Below, in pieces: positions 32,045-42,762 of a stretch of 64,000 bases of DNA. Source of the DNA: Pyropia yezoensis (lineage: Eukaryota; Rhodophyta; Bangiophyceae; Bangiales; Bangiaceae); NCBI GenBank assembly GCA_009829735.1, contig CM020620.1, positions 21,054,020-21,118,019 on the forward strand, given 5' to 3'. Made by a program: the position numbers and the translations under genes. Each line of letters begins with the position of its first letter. Position 1 is the stretch's first letter. A model generated the notes under the pieces. It worked only from the letters and a program-made list of their open reading frames with translations, was not told the DNA's origin and did no database searches.

Positions 32045-33330
32045 TTACTTTTCTCCCCGCTGCGCCCCCGGACACATCACCTCATTCACGCCCACCCCCT
32101 CGCAGTAGTCCACCCCAAAGTCCTGCCACGCGACGCCCCCCCCCCACCGCACGTCCACACTCACCGAGCTGGGCGGCGCCCCCCCCCCCGCAAGGCGCAG
32201 TAGCTGCACCACCCGCCCGAGATTGGACGAGCCGCTGCCCACAAAGCCGACGCCGCCGACCAGGAGGGTCACGTCTGCCCACAGGGCCGCCACCGCCGCC
32301 GCGGTGGTCGCCCACGGCGCCGCGTTGAGCGTCGCCTGCTTGTGCCCCCCCCCCGACGCGACCGACACGACGGTCATGGCCGGGAGGAGGGCAGCGAGCG
32401 CCGCCGCCGCCGCCGCGTCGTCAGACGCCACGTACACGTGGGTGACCGGCACCGCCCGGCGGGGTTCCACCACCCCCGGCCCACCGGCGGCGGCGGCGGT
32501 GGCGGCGGCGGCCAGGACAGACACTGCCCGCGCATAGGCGGTGAGGGGCACCGGCGGCACCTCGGTCGCCTTGTCCCCGCGACGGAGGTGCACGCCAATG
32601 TAGCGGCCGCCGTGCAGGCGGCGGCGCGCATGCGCCGACGCCGCGTCGACGGCCGCCGCAAAGGCGGGCGTCGGGCGGGTGAGGGCGGCCAGCGCGGCGC
32701 CCGCGGCGGCCATCCCACGGTCGCCGCTCGCGGCGACGAGCGTCGCCGCCGCCGCCCGCTGGTCCGCGTCGGTCGCCACGGTGACGCACGCGACGTCCCC
32801 GGCGTCTGCGGCGAGCACACTCAGCGGCACGCACGCCGACACGTTGAATGCTGCGGCGGCGGCGGCCGCCGCCTTCGCCGCAGAGGCCGCCCCGGCCGCC
32901 GCGGACGGTGCGCCGGCCGCCCCACCCGCCCCACCCCCGTGACCGCCGCCGTGGCCGCCGCCACCACCGCCGGCGCCAACGGCGGCCGCCGCGACAGGCG
33001 CGCCAACGGCCAGCGGCAGCACCCCCCCGACACCCCCCACACAGGTCCCCACCGGGGGCAGAAAGTAGCAGTCCCACCCACGGTACAGCCCGCACCCATA
33101 GTTCCACCACCGGGCGGGGGCGGCGACCAGCACCGCCGACCGGGACGCCGCCACTGACGCGGCCGCGGCGCGGCGGAGGAGCTGCGCGCCAAAGCCGTTG
33201 AATTTGGCCTCCACCGTCACCACCAGACGGCCGCACGCGGGGGGGCGCGGCGGCGGCCACCGCGGCGGCGGGCCACCGGCAGACGACGCCGCGTGGCCGC
33301 CTCCCCCAGTGGCCACCGCCGCCACCTCTG

Positions 33331-33362
<32 letters not shown>

Positions 33363-33439
33363 GCACCCACCGCTCCAAGGCGGGCGCGCGCCGCCTCCCC
33401 GTGGCGGCGCAGCAGGTGGCCGCCGCCATCGACGCCGCC

Positions 33440-33471
<32 letters not shown>

Positions 33472-33700
33472 GGTCGCCGCGGCCACCCCGTGTGGCCAGC
33501 CACAAGACAGCGAGCGTCACGGCAGCGACGGCCACACAGACGACTGCCCAGTGGCGGCGGCGGCGGCGCCCGCCACCGCCGCGGCCGCCGCGGCCTCCGT
33601 GCCAGACGGAGTGGGGGAGGGGGGGGCCTGCCGGCGCCGCAAACGCCCGCCAAAGGGACCGCCGCCATTGGCGGAGGAGGGGGCGACGGGGGGGGGGCAT
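32045..33700 (-). CDS. GT23-like (FUT8-type) fucosyltransferase, type II Golgi membrane protein
   Basis: A 551-residue predicted type II glycosyltransferase: short basic N-terminal tail, one transmembrane helix after RRRRRHW (about 50-70), a Gly/Ala-rich stem, then a lumenal catalytic region. Seen motifs: GRLVVTVEAKFNGFGAQLLR and the following WWNYGCGLYRGWDCYFLP, resembling the N-part of alpha-1,6-fucosyltransferase domains; IGVHLRRGDKATE (about 375) for the GDP-fucose motif HxRRxDK; HVYVASDD; and SGSSNLGRVVQLLR (about 490), the terminal motif. FUT8 moves fucose from GDP-fucose to N-glycan core GlcNAc; the acceptor here is not predictable. Long Ala/Gly runs between motifs inflate the length. 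Start ATG 33700 gives a compact cytosolic tail; the frame continues to ATG 33976, which would add about 92 less convincing residues. No intron needed. Confidence 0.6.
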
Positions 33701-34437
33701 GAGCGATGGCGGAGGGAGAGTGGGGGGGGGGGGGAAGGCAAACGCAAAGCGTAGGGGGGGGGGGGGGGGAGGGGGGGGAAGGGGGTACAGCCGAGGGTGA
33801 CTGCAGACGTCAGCTGGCGAACGGCACCGCGCTGCCAAGCAGCTGCCACCAGAACGGCTTCCCGCGTGGTAGGCGCTGAATTCAGGTTTCGTAAAGGAAA
33901 CAAGAGATCGACGCGCGTTTGCTTGAAAATCCGCCCCGCGAGACGCGACTCTCGCCACACCGTCCCCGTTCTTCATGTCAAGTGCTCTCTCTTTGTCGAT
34001 GGCACCCTCACTTGAGGTGGGAGCTCTCGTAGCTGGCCTTCAGTAGGCGACGGCGGTGGCGGCAGGGGCATCGGCCCTGGCGGCTGTCATCGGAGGATGG
34101 CGGCCGTACATGCGGGAAGGGAAGGGGGCGGCCGCTGCATGCGGCGCCCAGCCGTGGTACAGTGGGGGGGGGGGAGGACGAGAGCTAATGGGGCATTGGG
34201 CCGTGGGGCGATGCAGTGGGTCGGCCGTCGGTGTTCATGGCCCCTCGCCCTCCCCCCGGTACATCCATTCGAAAGTACGCCATGCTTCCCCCCCCTGCAC
34301 TTTGTAGTGCCATCGGCTGGACGCTCTCTCCTACGTCAGCCACGACGGCAAGAACAGACAAAGCATTCCGCGCAGGGTCATCACAGGGAAGGGGTGGTCA
34401 TCTTGCCACGCCCTCTCCCCCCCCCCCACTCCCTCTA
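33701..34437. other. Intergenic, GT23-like promoter side
   Basis: Between two minus-strand genes: upstream of the GT23-like gene, downstream of the TPR-DUF4470 gene. It holds G-runs (33720-33780) and an AT-richer patch at 33860-34010. No gene seen. Confidence 0.45.
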
Positions 34438-37035
34438 CTACGCCCGCACCCGCCGCAGGTCCCGCGCCAGCGTCGGCATCCGCACAAGGACGCTCCACAG
34501 GTCAAGCCGCACGAGCACCACCGCCCACCCCTCCCGGGCCGCCCAGTCGGCGGCGGCCGCCCACACCACCACCGCGTTGTGGCCGGGCGCCCACGCGACG
34601 GCGGTCGACAGCGCAAAGCGGTCGCCGGCACGCGGCGCCGCCCCCGCCGCCGCCGCCTCCCCGCCGCCCGCCCCCAACACCAGACCGCGGAGGCCCGCCG
34701 CGCCCGCGGGCGACCGCATCACCGCGTTCACGTCCGCGCGGTCGCGCACCCACAGGGCGCCAACGGCGGGCGCGGCGGGCTCCCCGCCGAGCAGCCGCAC
34801 CGTGTCGGTCGGCAGCGGCCGCAGCGGCGACGCGGCCGCAACGACCGCCGCCCAACCCGCGTGGCTGCCGCTGCCGCTGCCGCCGCTGCTGCCGCCGCCG
34901 CCGCCCGCACGGGCGGCCGCGTCGACCGTCGGCGGCGGCGGCGACGACAGGCCCGCCACCGCCACGCGGAGGTCCATCGCGAGGAGCCGCGGGTCAATCG
35001 CGTCGCAGCCGGCCGCGTCGCCGTCGTCGTCGCCGTCACCGTTGGCCGCAGCGGCGGCGCGACGCGCTGGGGGGGGCGCCGCCAAGAGGGCATCGACGGT
35101 GGCGCCCACCCAGCCTGGCGGCAACGCCGCGACGGTGGCAAACCGGGCGGCGGCCGCCGCCCAGACGGCCAGCGTTGGCGCACACCCCCCCGCCGCGGCC
35201 GACGGGTTGGCCACCACCACGGGCGGCGCGGCGAGGCGGGCGGCGAGGCGGCCCAGCCAGCGGCGGGGGGCGAGCGCGTCCCAAGCGTCGGCGGGTAGCG
35301 GCGTTGCGCGCGGTGGCAGCACCGCAAACCGCAGCGCCGTCGCGTCGGCGACGGCGTCGAGGCCAGTGGCGGGGGGGAGCAGCAGTGCCACGCCCAGGCT
35401 GCCAGGCAGCTGCGCGGGGCGCCGCAGCGTTGCCGCTGCGATCGCCGCCGCGGCGGGGGGGGCGCCCCGCAGGCGGCACACCACCAGCAGCGGCATTGAC
35501 GACGGCGGCGCGGGGGGGGGCCCGGCCGCCGCGTCCTCACTGGCGGCACCGTCGGGGGCAGCAGCCGTGTCGGCGGCGGCAGCCGCGGTGGCCCCTGCAG
35601 GGGGCTCCACCAGCAGGCCGGGCGCGGCAACGAGCAGTGGCAACAGGCCGACCACCGCCGCCGTGGCGGCGCCCACCCACACCACATCAAAGCGGCGCGG
35701 GGGAGGCGGCGGCGGCGACGGCGGCGGCGGCGGCGCGCCCGCCCTGCCGGACGCCGCAGCGGCGGCGGCGGCGGCCGCGACGGCGGCGCCCTCGTCGCCC
35801 TCCCCAAACAGCGGGGCCGTGCGGAACGCGATCGCCACCCGCGGCGGGACGGCGGCCAGGGCGGCGGCGGCCGGCGCGAGCCACGCCGCCACCCGGTCGG
35901 CCGCCGACGGCGCCCGCCGGTCGTCACCACCGTCACCGCCGTTGGCGGTGGCGGCGGCGGCGGGCGGCGCCAGCCCCGCGGCGAGCGCAACGGGGTTGAC
36001 CCGCCCGAGGGCGCCCGCCTCGCGGAACAGGGCGGCGTCGTAGAGCGTCGGGTTGACCGCCCAGCCGTCCCAGCCGCCCGCGGCGTCGACGCTACCGCCG
36101 TCGGCACCAGCTTCGGCGGCCGCCGCGGCGGCCGCCGCCGTCGGCGGCAGCGTCACGCCGCCCGCCACAAACGCGGCCGCGTCGGCGGCCATGCCCGGCG
36201 GGGCGGCGGCTGGGGCGGGCGCCTCGGCGGCGGCGGCACCCCCCCCCCCCACCGCAACGGGCGGGACGGCGGGGGCGTCCCCGCCCCCCTGCCCCCCTGC
36301 CGCCGAGCCGCCCACCGCCCCCGGCGGCGCCAGCAGCGACGCCCGCAGCGTCGCACGGATGGTGGCGGCCGACAGGCCGTCCACCTGCTCCGCCGTCGGC
36401 AGCGACCCGTCGGGCCGACGCATCCCCGCCGCCGCGGCGCGGAGGTCCGCCTCGCTCAGCGCGTCGAGGGCGGTGAGCATCGCGGCGGTGGCGGGCGCCG
36501 CGGGGTCCGCCCCCGCCAGTGGCACCGGCGCGGGGGGCGGGGCGGGGGTGGGGGGGGCGCCACTCGGGGGGGCCCCCGCCCCCGCCGCCGCCGCCGGCCG
36601 CGGGGGCGCCCACCCCGCCGCCGCGGACGCGCGGAGGATGGCTCGCCGGGCGGCGGGCCAGGGCATGGCCAGTGCCCGCCAGCGGCGCCACACGGCCGCC
36701 ACGGCGGCCGCCGCGGCCGCCGACTCTGGCCGCAGCGTCGGGTGGCCAAAGTCCGCCTCCCCCCCTGCGGCGGCGGCGGCGGCAGCGGCGGCGAGGCCGT
36801 CGAGGAGGGTGTGGAGGCGCGCCAGCTGAGAGGGCAGCAGGTTGGCCCCCGCGTAGAGGGCGGTCGCAAACGCCGCCGCGTCGGTCGCGGCGGCGGCGGC
36901 GGCAGCGTCTGCCCCTCCCGACGCGGCGGCGGCGGCGGCGGCGCCCGCATCCGCCAGCGCCCGCAGCAGCACCACCGCGCGCGCCACGGCGGTGGCGCTC
37001 GCATCCTGATACGTGATGTGGAGGGGCGGCCGCGA

Positions 37036-37066
<31 letters not shown>

Positions 37067-37812
37067 ACCGCGTCACAACGGCCGCCTACCCCCCGCAGCG
37101 TCTCCACCACATCCCGCGGGTCCGCGCCGGCAGCAGCCAGGAGCACCGCCCGCGGCGGGACACCCGCCGCCGTCGCCGTCGCGGCCACCACATCCACCGG
37201 CGCCGCCGCGTGGCGCACCGGCACGTAGGGGGCGGGCGTCTCTACGGGTGCCGACCGGAGCCGCGGCGGCCGCCCGGGGGGCGCCGCGGCGGCAGCGGCG
37301 GCGCCCTCGCCGACGCCGTCGCCGTCGCAGCCCACCACCGGCTGGCGTGCCGCCCACGCCGCAGCGCGAGCGAGGGTGGCCATCTCACACGGCGGCACTG
37401 GCAGCCGCCCGCCGCCCGTCGGTGTTGCGGCAAGGACCACGCCACCGCCGCCACCTCCGTCACCGTCGCCGTCGCTGTTGGCGGGGGCGTCGCCGAGGAC
37501 GTGGCCCGCCTCGGCGGGGCGGCCGGCGTAAAAGTGGGCGCGGCCGGCGCGGAGGCGGAGCTTGGCGGCCAGCGCGGCGGGGGGCCGGTCGGCCAGCCCC
37601 GCCGCCGCGTCGGCGGCGGCGCCGTCATAGTCACCCAGCGCCAGGCGGGCGGCCGCCCGGTTGGCATACAGGACCGCCCGGGGGGTGGCCCCCGCCGTTG
37701 GCGTGGCGGGGGTGGGGGTGGGGGTGGGGGTGGCGGGGGGGGGGGGGGCGCCCCCGCGCCATTGCCGTCGCCGCCAGGTGCGGGGGGCGCAGCCGCGCCG
37801 GTGGGGACACCT

Positions 37813-37843
<31 letters not shown>

Positions 37844-38006
37844 CCGCCACCGCGGTGGGCGGCGACGGCGGCGGCGGCAGCGCCGTCAGGGCGGCCGTGT
37901 AGGCGGCGGCGGCGGCGGCGGCGCGGCCGGCGGCGTAGGCGGCGTTGCCCGCCGCCTTGGCCGCCGCCGCCGCGTCGTCGTCCGTGGGCGGGGGGGGAGC
38001 GGCCAT
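34438..38006 (-). CDS. TPR-DUF4470 protein, read through one apparent homopolymer frameshift
   Basis: From ATG 38006 the frame gives MAAPPPPTDDD and a TPR helix pair (AKAAGNAAYAAGRAAAAAAA). At a run of 14 G (37735-37748) the frame must change by one base to continue into the second half of the TPR unit (VLYANRAAARLALGDYDGAA), then about 1100 residues to TAG 34438. After the TPR comes a DUF4470 region (about 270-360): PRAVLLAAAGADPRDVVETL, then LHITYQDASATAVARAVVLL, with the GDxRNVxxT- and NDxxxxxxARNxLLL-like pattern. DUF4470 is known from dynein-arm assembly factor DNAAF3-like proteins and from fungal and plant TPR/MYND-type proteins. The long C-terminal half has a conserved-looking block (WVRDRADVNAVMRSPAG to WSVLVRMPTLARDLR). 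One base is missing overall, so the break is more likely a sequence error than decay. Confidence 0.55.
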
Positions 38007-38481
38007 GGCGGCCACCGCCGGCGGGACGCGACTGGGGACCCAAACGAGGGGAATGGGCGTGGGGGAGGGTACGGGGAGGGGGGGCGATGGGCCGGGGAGG
38101 GGGGGGGGGACGTGCCTTTGCGAGTGCTAGCGCCGTGGCCGCCGCGGATCACCGGTCCCGGCGACGGCCATCGATGATCGCCGCGGGATGATCCCCGCAG
38201 CTCCCTGGCCACACACGCGCGTGCGAGGACAGACAACAAAGAGAAGCAAAAAAAACAAAAAAAAAAAAAGGCTGTGGTGTGTGTCAAAAAAAAAGAGGAG
38301 ACGGCCCCCCGCCCCAGCGGCGTGACTCCCTCCCCACCTCCCCCCCTCGGCCGCCGGGGTACAGAGACGGCGAGCGCTCCCAGACGCGGGGCGCCCGCCC
38401 AGCGCAGCGGGACGTACCGTCGGCACGCCGCCCGGCGCCGGGGGGGAGACGCGGGCGGCGCGGGGGGGCCGCGCGCCCCCC
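38007..38481. other. Intergenic between the TPR-DUF4470 and SANT/AT-hook genes
   Basis: Contains A-rich runs on the plus strand at about 38247-38270 and 38286-38294, that is T-runs downstream of the minus-strand SANT gene, suitable for 3' processing. Otherwise nothing recognised. Confidence 0.45.
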
Positions 38482-38598
38482 TCAGCCGGCCTGCCCGTGC
38501 CCCGGCAGCGGCGCCGGGGGCGACGGTGGGGGCGACGGCGGCCGCGGCGGCCGCGCCGCCTTGGCCGGCGGCCCCGGCTGCTGCCGCCGGGGGGGGGG

Positions 38599-38633
<35 letters not shown>

Positions 38634-40138
38634 GGGGGGGGGTGCCCCCCGGCGGGGGGCCGGCGGGCACCTTGCGTGGCCGCCCGGGCCGCCGGCGGGG
38701 GGGGGTGAGGGGGGCGGCCGCCGCCGCTGTCGCCGCACCGTCGGCCGCCGGCGGCGCCGGCGGCGGGGGCGGTGGCGGCGGTGGCGGCTGGGACGGCAGG
38801 GGCGGCAGCGGTGGCAGAGGGGGCGGTGGGGGTAACGGCCGCGGCGGCCCGTAGACGAGGTTCACCATGCGCGGCGGCCATCCCGGCCGCTGGTGGACGG
38901 GCGCAGCCGCCGCCTTTGCCAACGCTGCTGCTGCCGCAGCCGCCGCCGTTCTGGCCGTGGCGGAGCTGCCGGCCGCCCCTGGAGCCGCCGCAGGTGGTGT
39001 CTGCGGCTGCTTCGGCAGTGGGCGGCTGGCAGGCGGGGCGGCCGCCGCTGCCGGTACCGCGGCGGCGACGGCGGCAGCCGCGTTGCCCGCCACGCCAGAC
39101 GGCGGGGGCGGCGGCGGCGGCGGCGGCGACACCGCGGCGGCCGCCGCCACTGCCGCATCTTCGGTGGGCACCTTGCGTGGGCGGCCCCGCCGCCGCGGGG
39201 TCACGGCGGGCGACGCGGCCGCCGCGGCGGTTGCCGCGGGCGCGGCTGCGGGGACGGCGGCGGCGGTAGCCGCCTCGGCGGGTGGAGAGGACGGCGGCCG
39301 CGGCGGCGCCACGGCGGCGGCCGCCTTGCGCGGCGGCCGCCCTCTGCCACGGCGCGCGGGCAACACGGCAGCCGCGGCCGTTGTGGCGGGCGCCTCGGGG
39401 GCGCCGGCCACCGTCGGCGCGGCGGCCGGGCTGGCCCCCGCCGCCGGCGCCGGCGCCACTGCCAACGGCGGCACGTTGACGGGCGGCGTTTTGCGTGGCC
39501 GCCCGGGCCGCCGGCGAACGGGCGTCGCGGTCGCCCCAGCCGGTGCCGCGGTGGCTGTGACCGCCGCCGCCGCCGCCGCCGCCGGCGACGCCAGTGCCGC
39601 CGTTGGGGGCTGGGACGGCGAGACGGTAGCCGGTGCGACGGCGCTGCGGGGCGCCAATGCCGGTGAGGACGGAGGCGGCGCGCCGCCCCGCGGGCGCTTG
39701 CGCGGCCGCCGCACAGACCGGGGCGTCGACGGAGATAGCGGCCGCTTGCGCGGCTGCCCTGCCGACCGCCGCGGCGGGGACGGCGGCGGCGGCGGGGACG
39801 GCGGCCGCCGCCGCTGTCGCACCGCCGGCCGCCGCGGCGGTGACGGCGGCGGCGGGGGTGAGGTCGGTGGCGGCGGCGGCGGCTGCGAGGGCGGCGGCGG
39901 TGACGGCGGGCGCTTGCGCGGCCGCCCCCTCGGCCGCCGCTGCGGCGCTGGCGGCGACGGCAGCAGAGGCGGCAGCAGAGGAGACGACGGCGGCAAGGGC
40001 GGTGGCGCTGGCGGCGCCGTGGGCAGCGACGACGAGGACGTCGGCGGCAGCGGTTGTGGGGCCGGCGATCGAGCCGATGGCGACAAACTGCTGCGACGCC
40101 GTGGCCGCAGCTGCCTGGAAGACCGCCGGGAGGGGGGG

Positions 40139-40196
<58 letters not shown>

Positions 40197-41416
40197 GCGC
40201 GGCCGCTGCCGCCGGCGGCGCGCCCCGCGGGGCCCCGAGGGGGTGCTTTCGCGGCCGCCCCCTCGGCCGGCGGGCGGGGGGCGTGGCGGCGGCGGCGGCG
40301 GCGGCGGGAGCGGCCGCCGGGCCGGAGCTGCCTGCCATCACCGACGCTGGCGGCGACGGCGACGGCTCCACCTTGAGCCGCGCCCCCGGCCGCCCCGCAT
40401 GCCGACGGCCGGGACCGCCGGCCGCGGCGGCGGCCGCGGCGCCTTCCCCCGCAGCGGTGGATGGCCGTGACGGCGGGGGTGCTGCTGGCGCGGCGAATGG
40501 CAGCGGCGGCGGCGACGGCGGCGGCTCCACCTTGAGCCGCTTGGGCGGGCCCCCGCCTGGCCGTCTGGCCGCCGCCGCCACCGCCGCCCCCGCCCCCAGC
40601 GGACCGCCCCCCACCGACGGCGGCGGCGGCCACTCGCCGCGCGGTCGCTTGCGCAGCCGCAGCTCAGGTCGGCGCGCGGTGCGGGTGGCGGCAAAGGCCA
40701 CCGCCGCCGCCCCCGACGGCCCTCCCGCTGTTGCTGCGGTCGCGTCAGCATCCCGGGCCCCCCCCTCCCCCCTCCCAGAGACGGCGGCGACGGCGGTATG
40801 CTGCAAGCGCCTGTGCAAGCGAGCGGCAGCCGCAGCGCCGCGCGCGGAGGGCACCATCGCCGAACGGGCGGCCCGGAGGCGCCCATCGGCCTCCAGGCGG
40901 CGGTAGGCGCGGCTCATGGCCGCCGCCGGCGTAACACGATACGCGGGCGCCATGGCCGCGGCGACGGCGCGCCAGGCGCCCCACCCCTTGGCGTTAACCG
41001 CGTGGATCAGCGCCTCGCTTGCGGCCACGTCCCACCGGCGGATGGAGGAGGCACCGGCCGCCAGCGTCGCGTCGGTGTCGGCGTCCGCGTCGGCCCCGGC
41101 GTCGGCGTCGGCGGCGGCGGCGGCGGCGGCACCCCCCCCGACGCCCGGCGCTGCACTGCCCTTACCTCTGCCGCGGCGGCCGCTGCCACCGTCGTTGCCG
41201 GTGGCGCCAGTGTCGCCGCCAGTGCCGCCCGCACGCGGCGCGGCGCCGGGGTTCACCGCGCCCACGCGGTGGCGCGCCGCCGTTGTCGCTTCCGCCGCCG
41301 CTGCCGCGGCGCGCAGTCGCTTTGCGCGCCGCCGCGGGCGGCCGCCCAAAGCCCGTGGCAACGACGCCGCCGCCCCCTCTGCTGCTGCTGCCGACTCCGT
41401 GGCCTCTGTCGCATTA

Positions 41417-41463
<47 letters not shown>

Positions 41464-41774
41464 CGCCGCCCCCCCCCTCCCCCGCAGGTGCCTCGACGGC
41501 AGGGGCCCCATCCGCCGCAGACCCGTCGGCTGCAGCACCGCCGCGGCGGTCGCGTCTGACGCGACCAGCCGGGCGGCCGCACACTTGGCGCCCTTGGCGG
41601 TCCGGCCGGGGAGGGCGGCGGCGAGGACGTCCCAGCCCGCCCACCCGTAGATGGCCATATGAGCGACCGCCGCCGCCTTTTCCACCGCCGACCACCTCTG
41701 ACCGTCGCCCGGGGCGAGGGGGCGCCCGCCAGACGACGCCACGCCCGCAAGGATGCCGCCGCCGCCACCACCAC

Positions 41775-41811
<37 letters not shown>

Positions 41812-42762
41812 TTCGCCGCCGTCGCCGGCACGCCCGCCACGCTCGCCGTCCGTGTCGACGGCGGCGATGGCTTCCGCGGCGGCAGCATCCCCCCCTCGCC
41901 CCCCCCCCCCCCCCCCCCCCAACCCCGGCGGGGGAGGGACGCGGAGCTCCCCCTTCCCCTCCGTGGGCCCCGCGTCGGGCGCCGCCGCCAGCTGCCGCAC
42001 CCGCCCGTCGGCGCGCCACAGGCGCCCCGCCGCGGCGGCTACGTCTGCCACTGACCGGCGGCGGGAGAGGCCCGCCGCGACCGCCTGCCAGTGGCCCCAC
42101 CCGCCGGCGGCGCAGAGGAGCGCCCGCAGCTCTGCCCAGTCCTCGGGCGTCCAAACGCCCTCCACCGCGGCAGGCCGGGGGGGGGGGGCTCCCCCACTGC
42201 AATCGCCCTTGGCATCGTCCCCGCCACCGCCACCGCCACCGCCACCACTATCGCCACCAAAGTCGCCACCGCCACCTCCACCGCTATCACCACCTCCACC
42301 GCCACCGCCACCGCCACCGCCACCGCCCAATCTATCGCGCGCTGGTCGCCCGCCGCTGCCAGCCGCGCCTACCCCCCCGGTGCCGTCCGCCGCGTCCCCG
42401 TCCCCACCGCCACCGTCGTACCCTTCCCCACCACCGCCATCGACGCCAGGGCTGTTGACGCTGACGTCAGCAAGCCAGCCCGGCGGGATGATGGGCACGG
42501 CTGCCGCCGCCGCCGCCGCGTCCGCGGGAGCCCCGCCCCCCCCCACCTCACCCGGCCGCCGCAGGCCCACCACCACGCACGAGCGGGTGGTGAAGAGGAC
42601 GGGCCCAACCGACCAGCCGTCGGGGGGTGCCCCCAGCGGGGCGGCCGCTGGGGGGGCGGCCGCTGGGGGGGCCGCCAGCAACGTCGCCACCGCTGCTGCC
42701 GCTACCCCTCGGGGCGGCCTCTGGGGGTGGGGCGGCCCCCCCGCGGCCAGGAGGGGGAACAT
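38482..42762 (-). CDS. Large SANT/Myb-like protein with multiple AT-hooks
   Basis: A 1426-residue protein from ATG 42762 (the TTG upstream is ignored). It has three Myb/SANT-like units: VWTPEDWAELRALL with WGHWQAVAAGL (about 204), RWSAVEKAAAVAHM with WAGWDVLAAALPGRT (about 355) and RWDVAASEALIHAV with WGAWRAVAAAM (about 575). From about 830 to 1360 there is a series of AT-hooks, six with a GRP core (GRPRKHPL, GRPRKRPP, GRPRKTPP, GRPPRK, GRPRKVPT, GRPRKVPA) plus two degenerate ones, separated by Ala/Pro runs. Basic LKVEPSPSPP-type blocks recur three times. This is a nuclear DNA-binding architecture: AT-hooks bind the minor groove, SANT units contact DNA or histones. A transcriptional or chromatin-architectural role is inferred. 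It is odd for such a GC-rich genome to carry so many AT-tract binders. Poly-Ala, poly-Gly and poly-Pro tracts come from long GCC/GGC runs. Confidence 0.65.
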
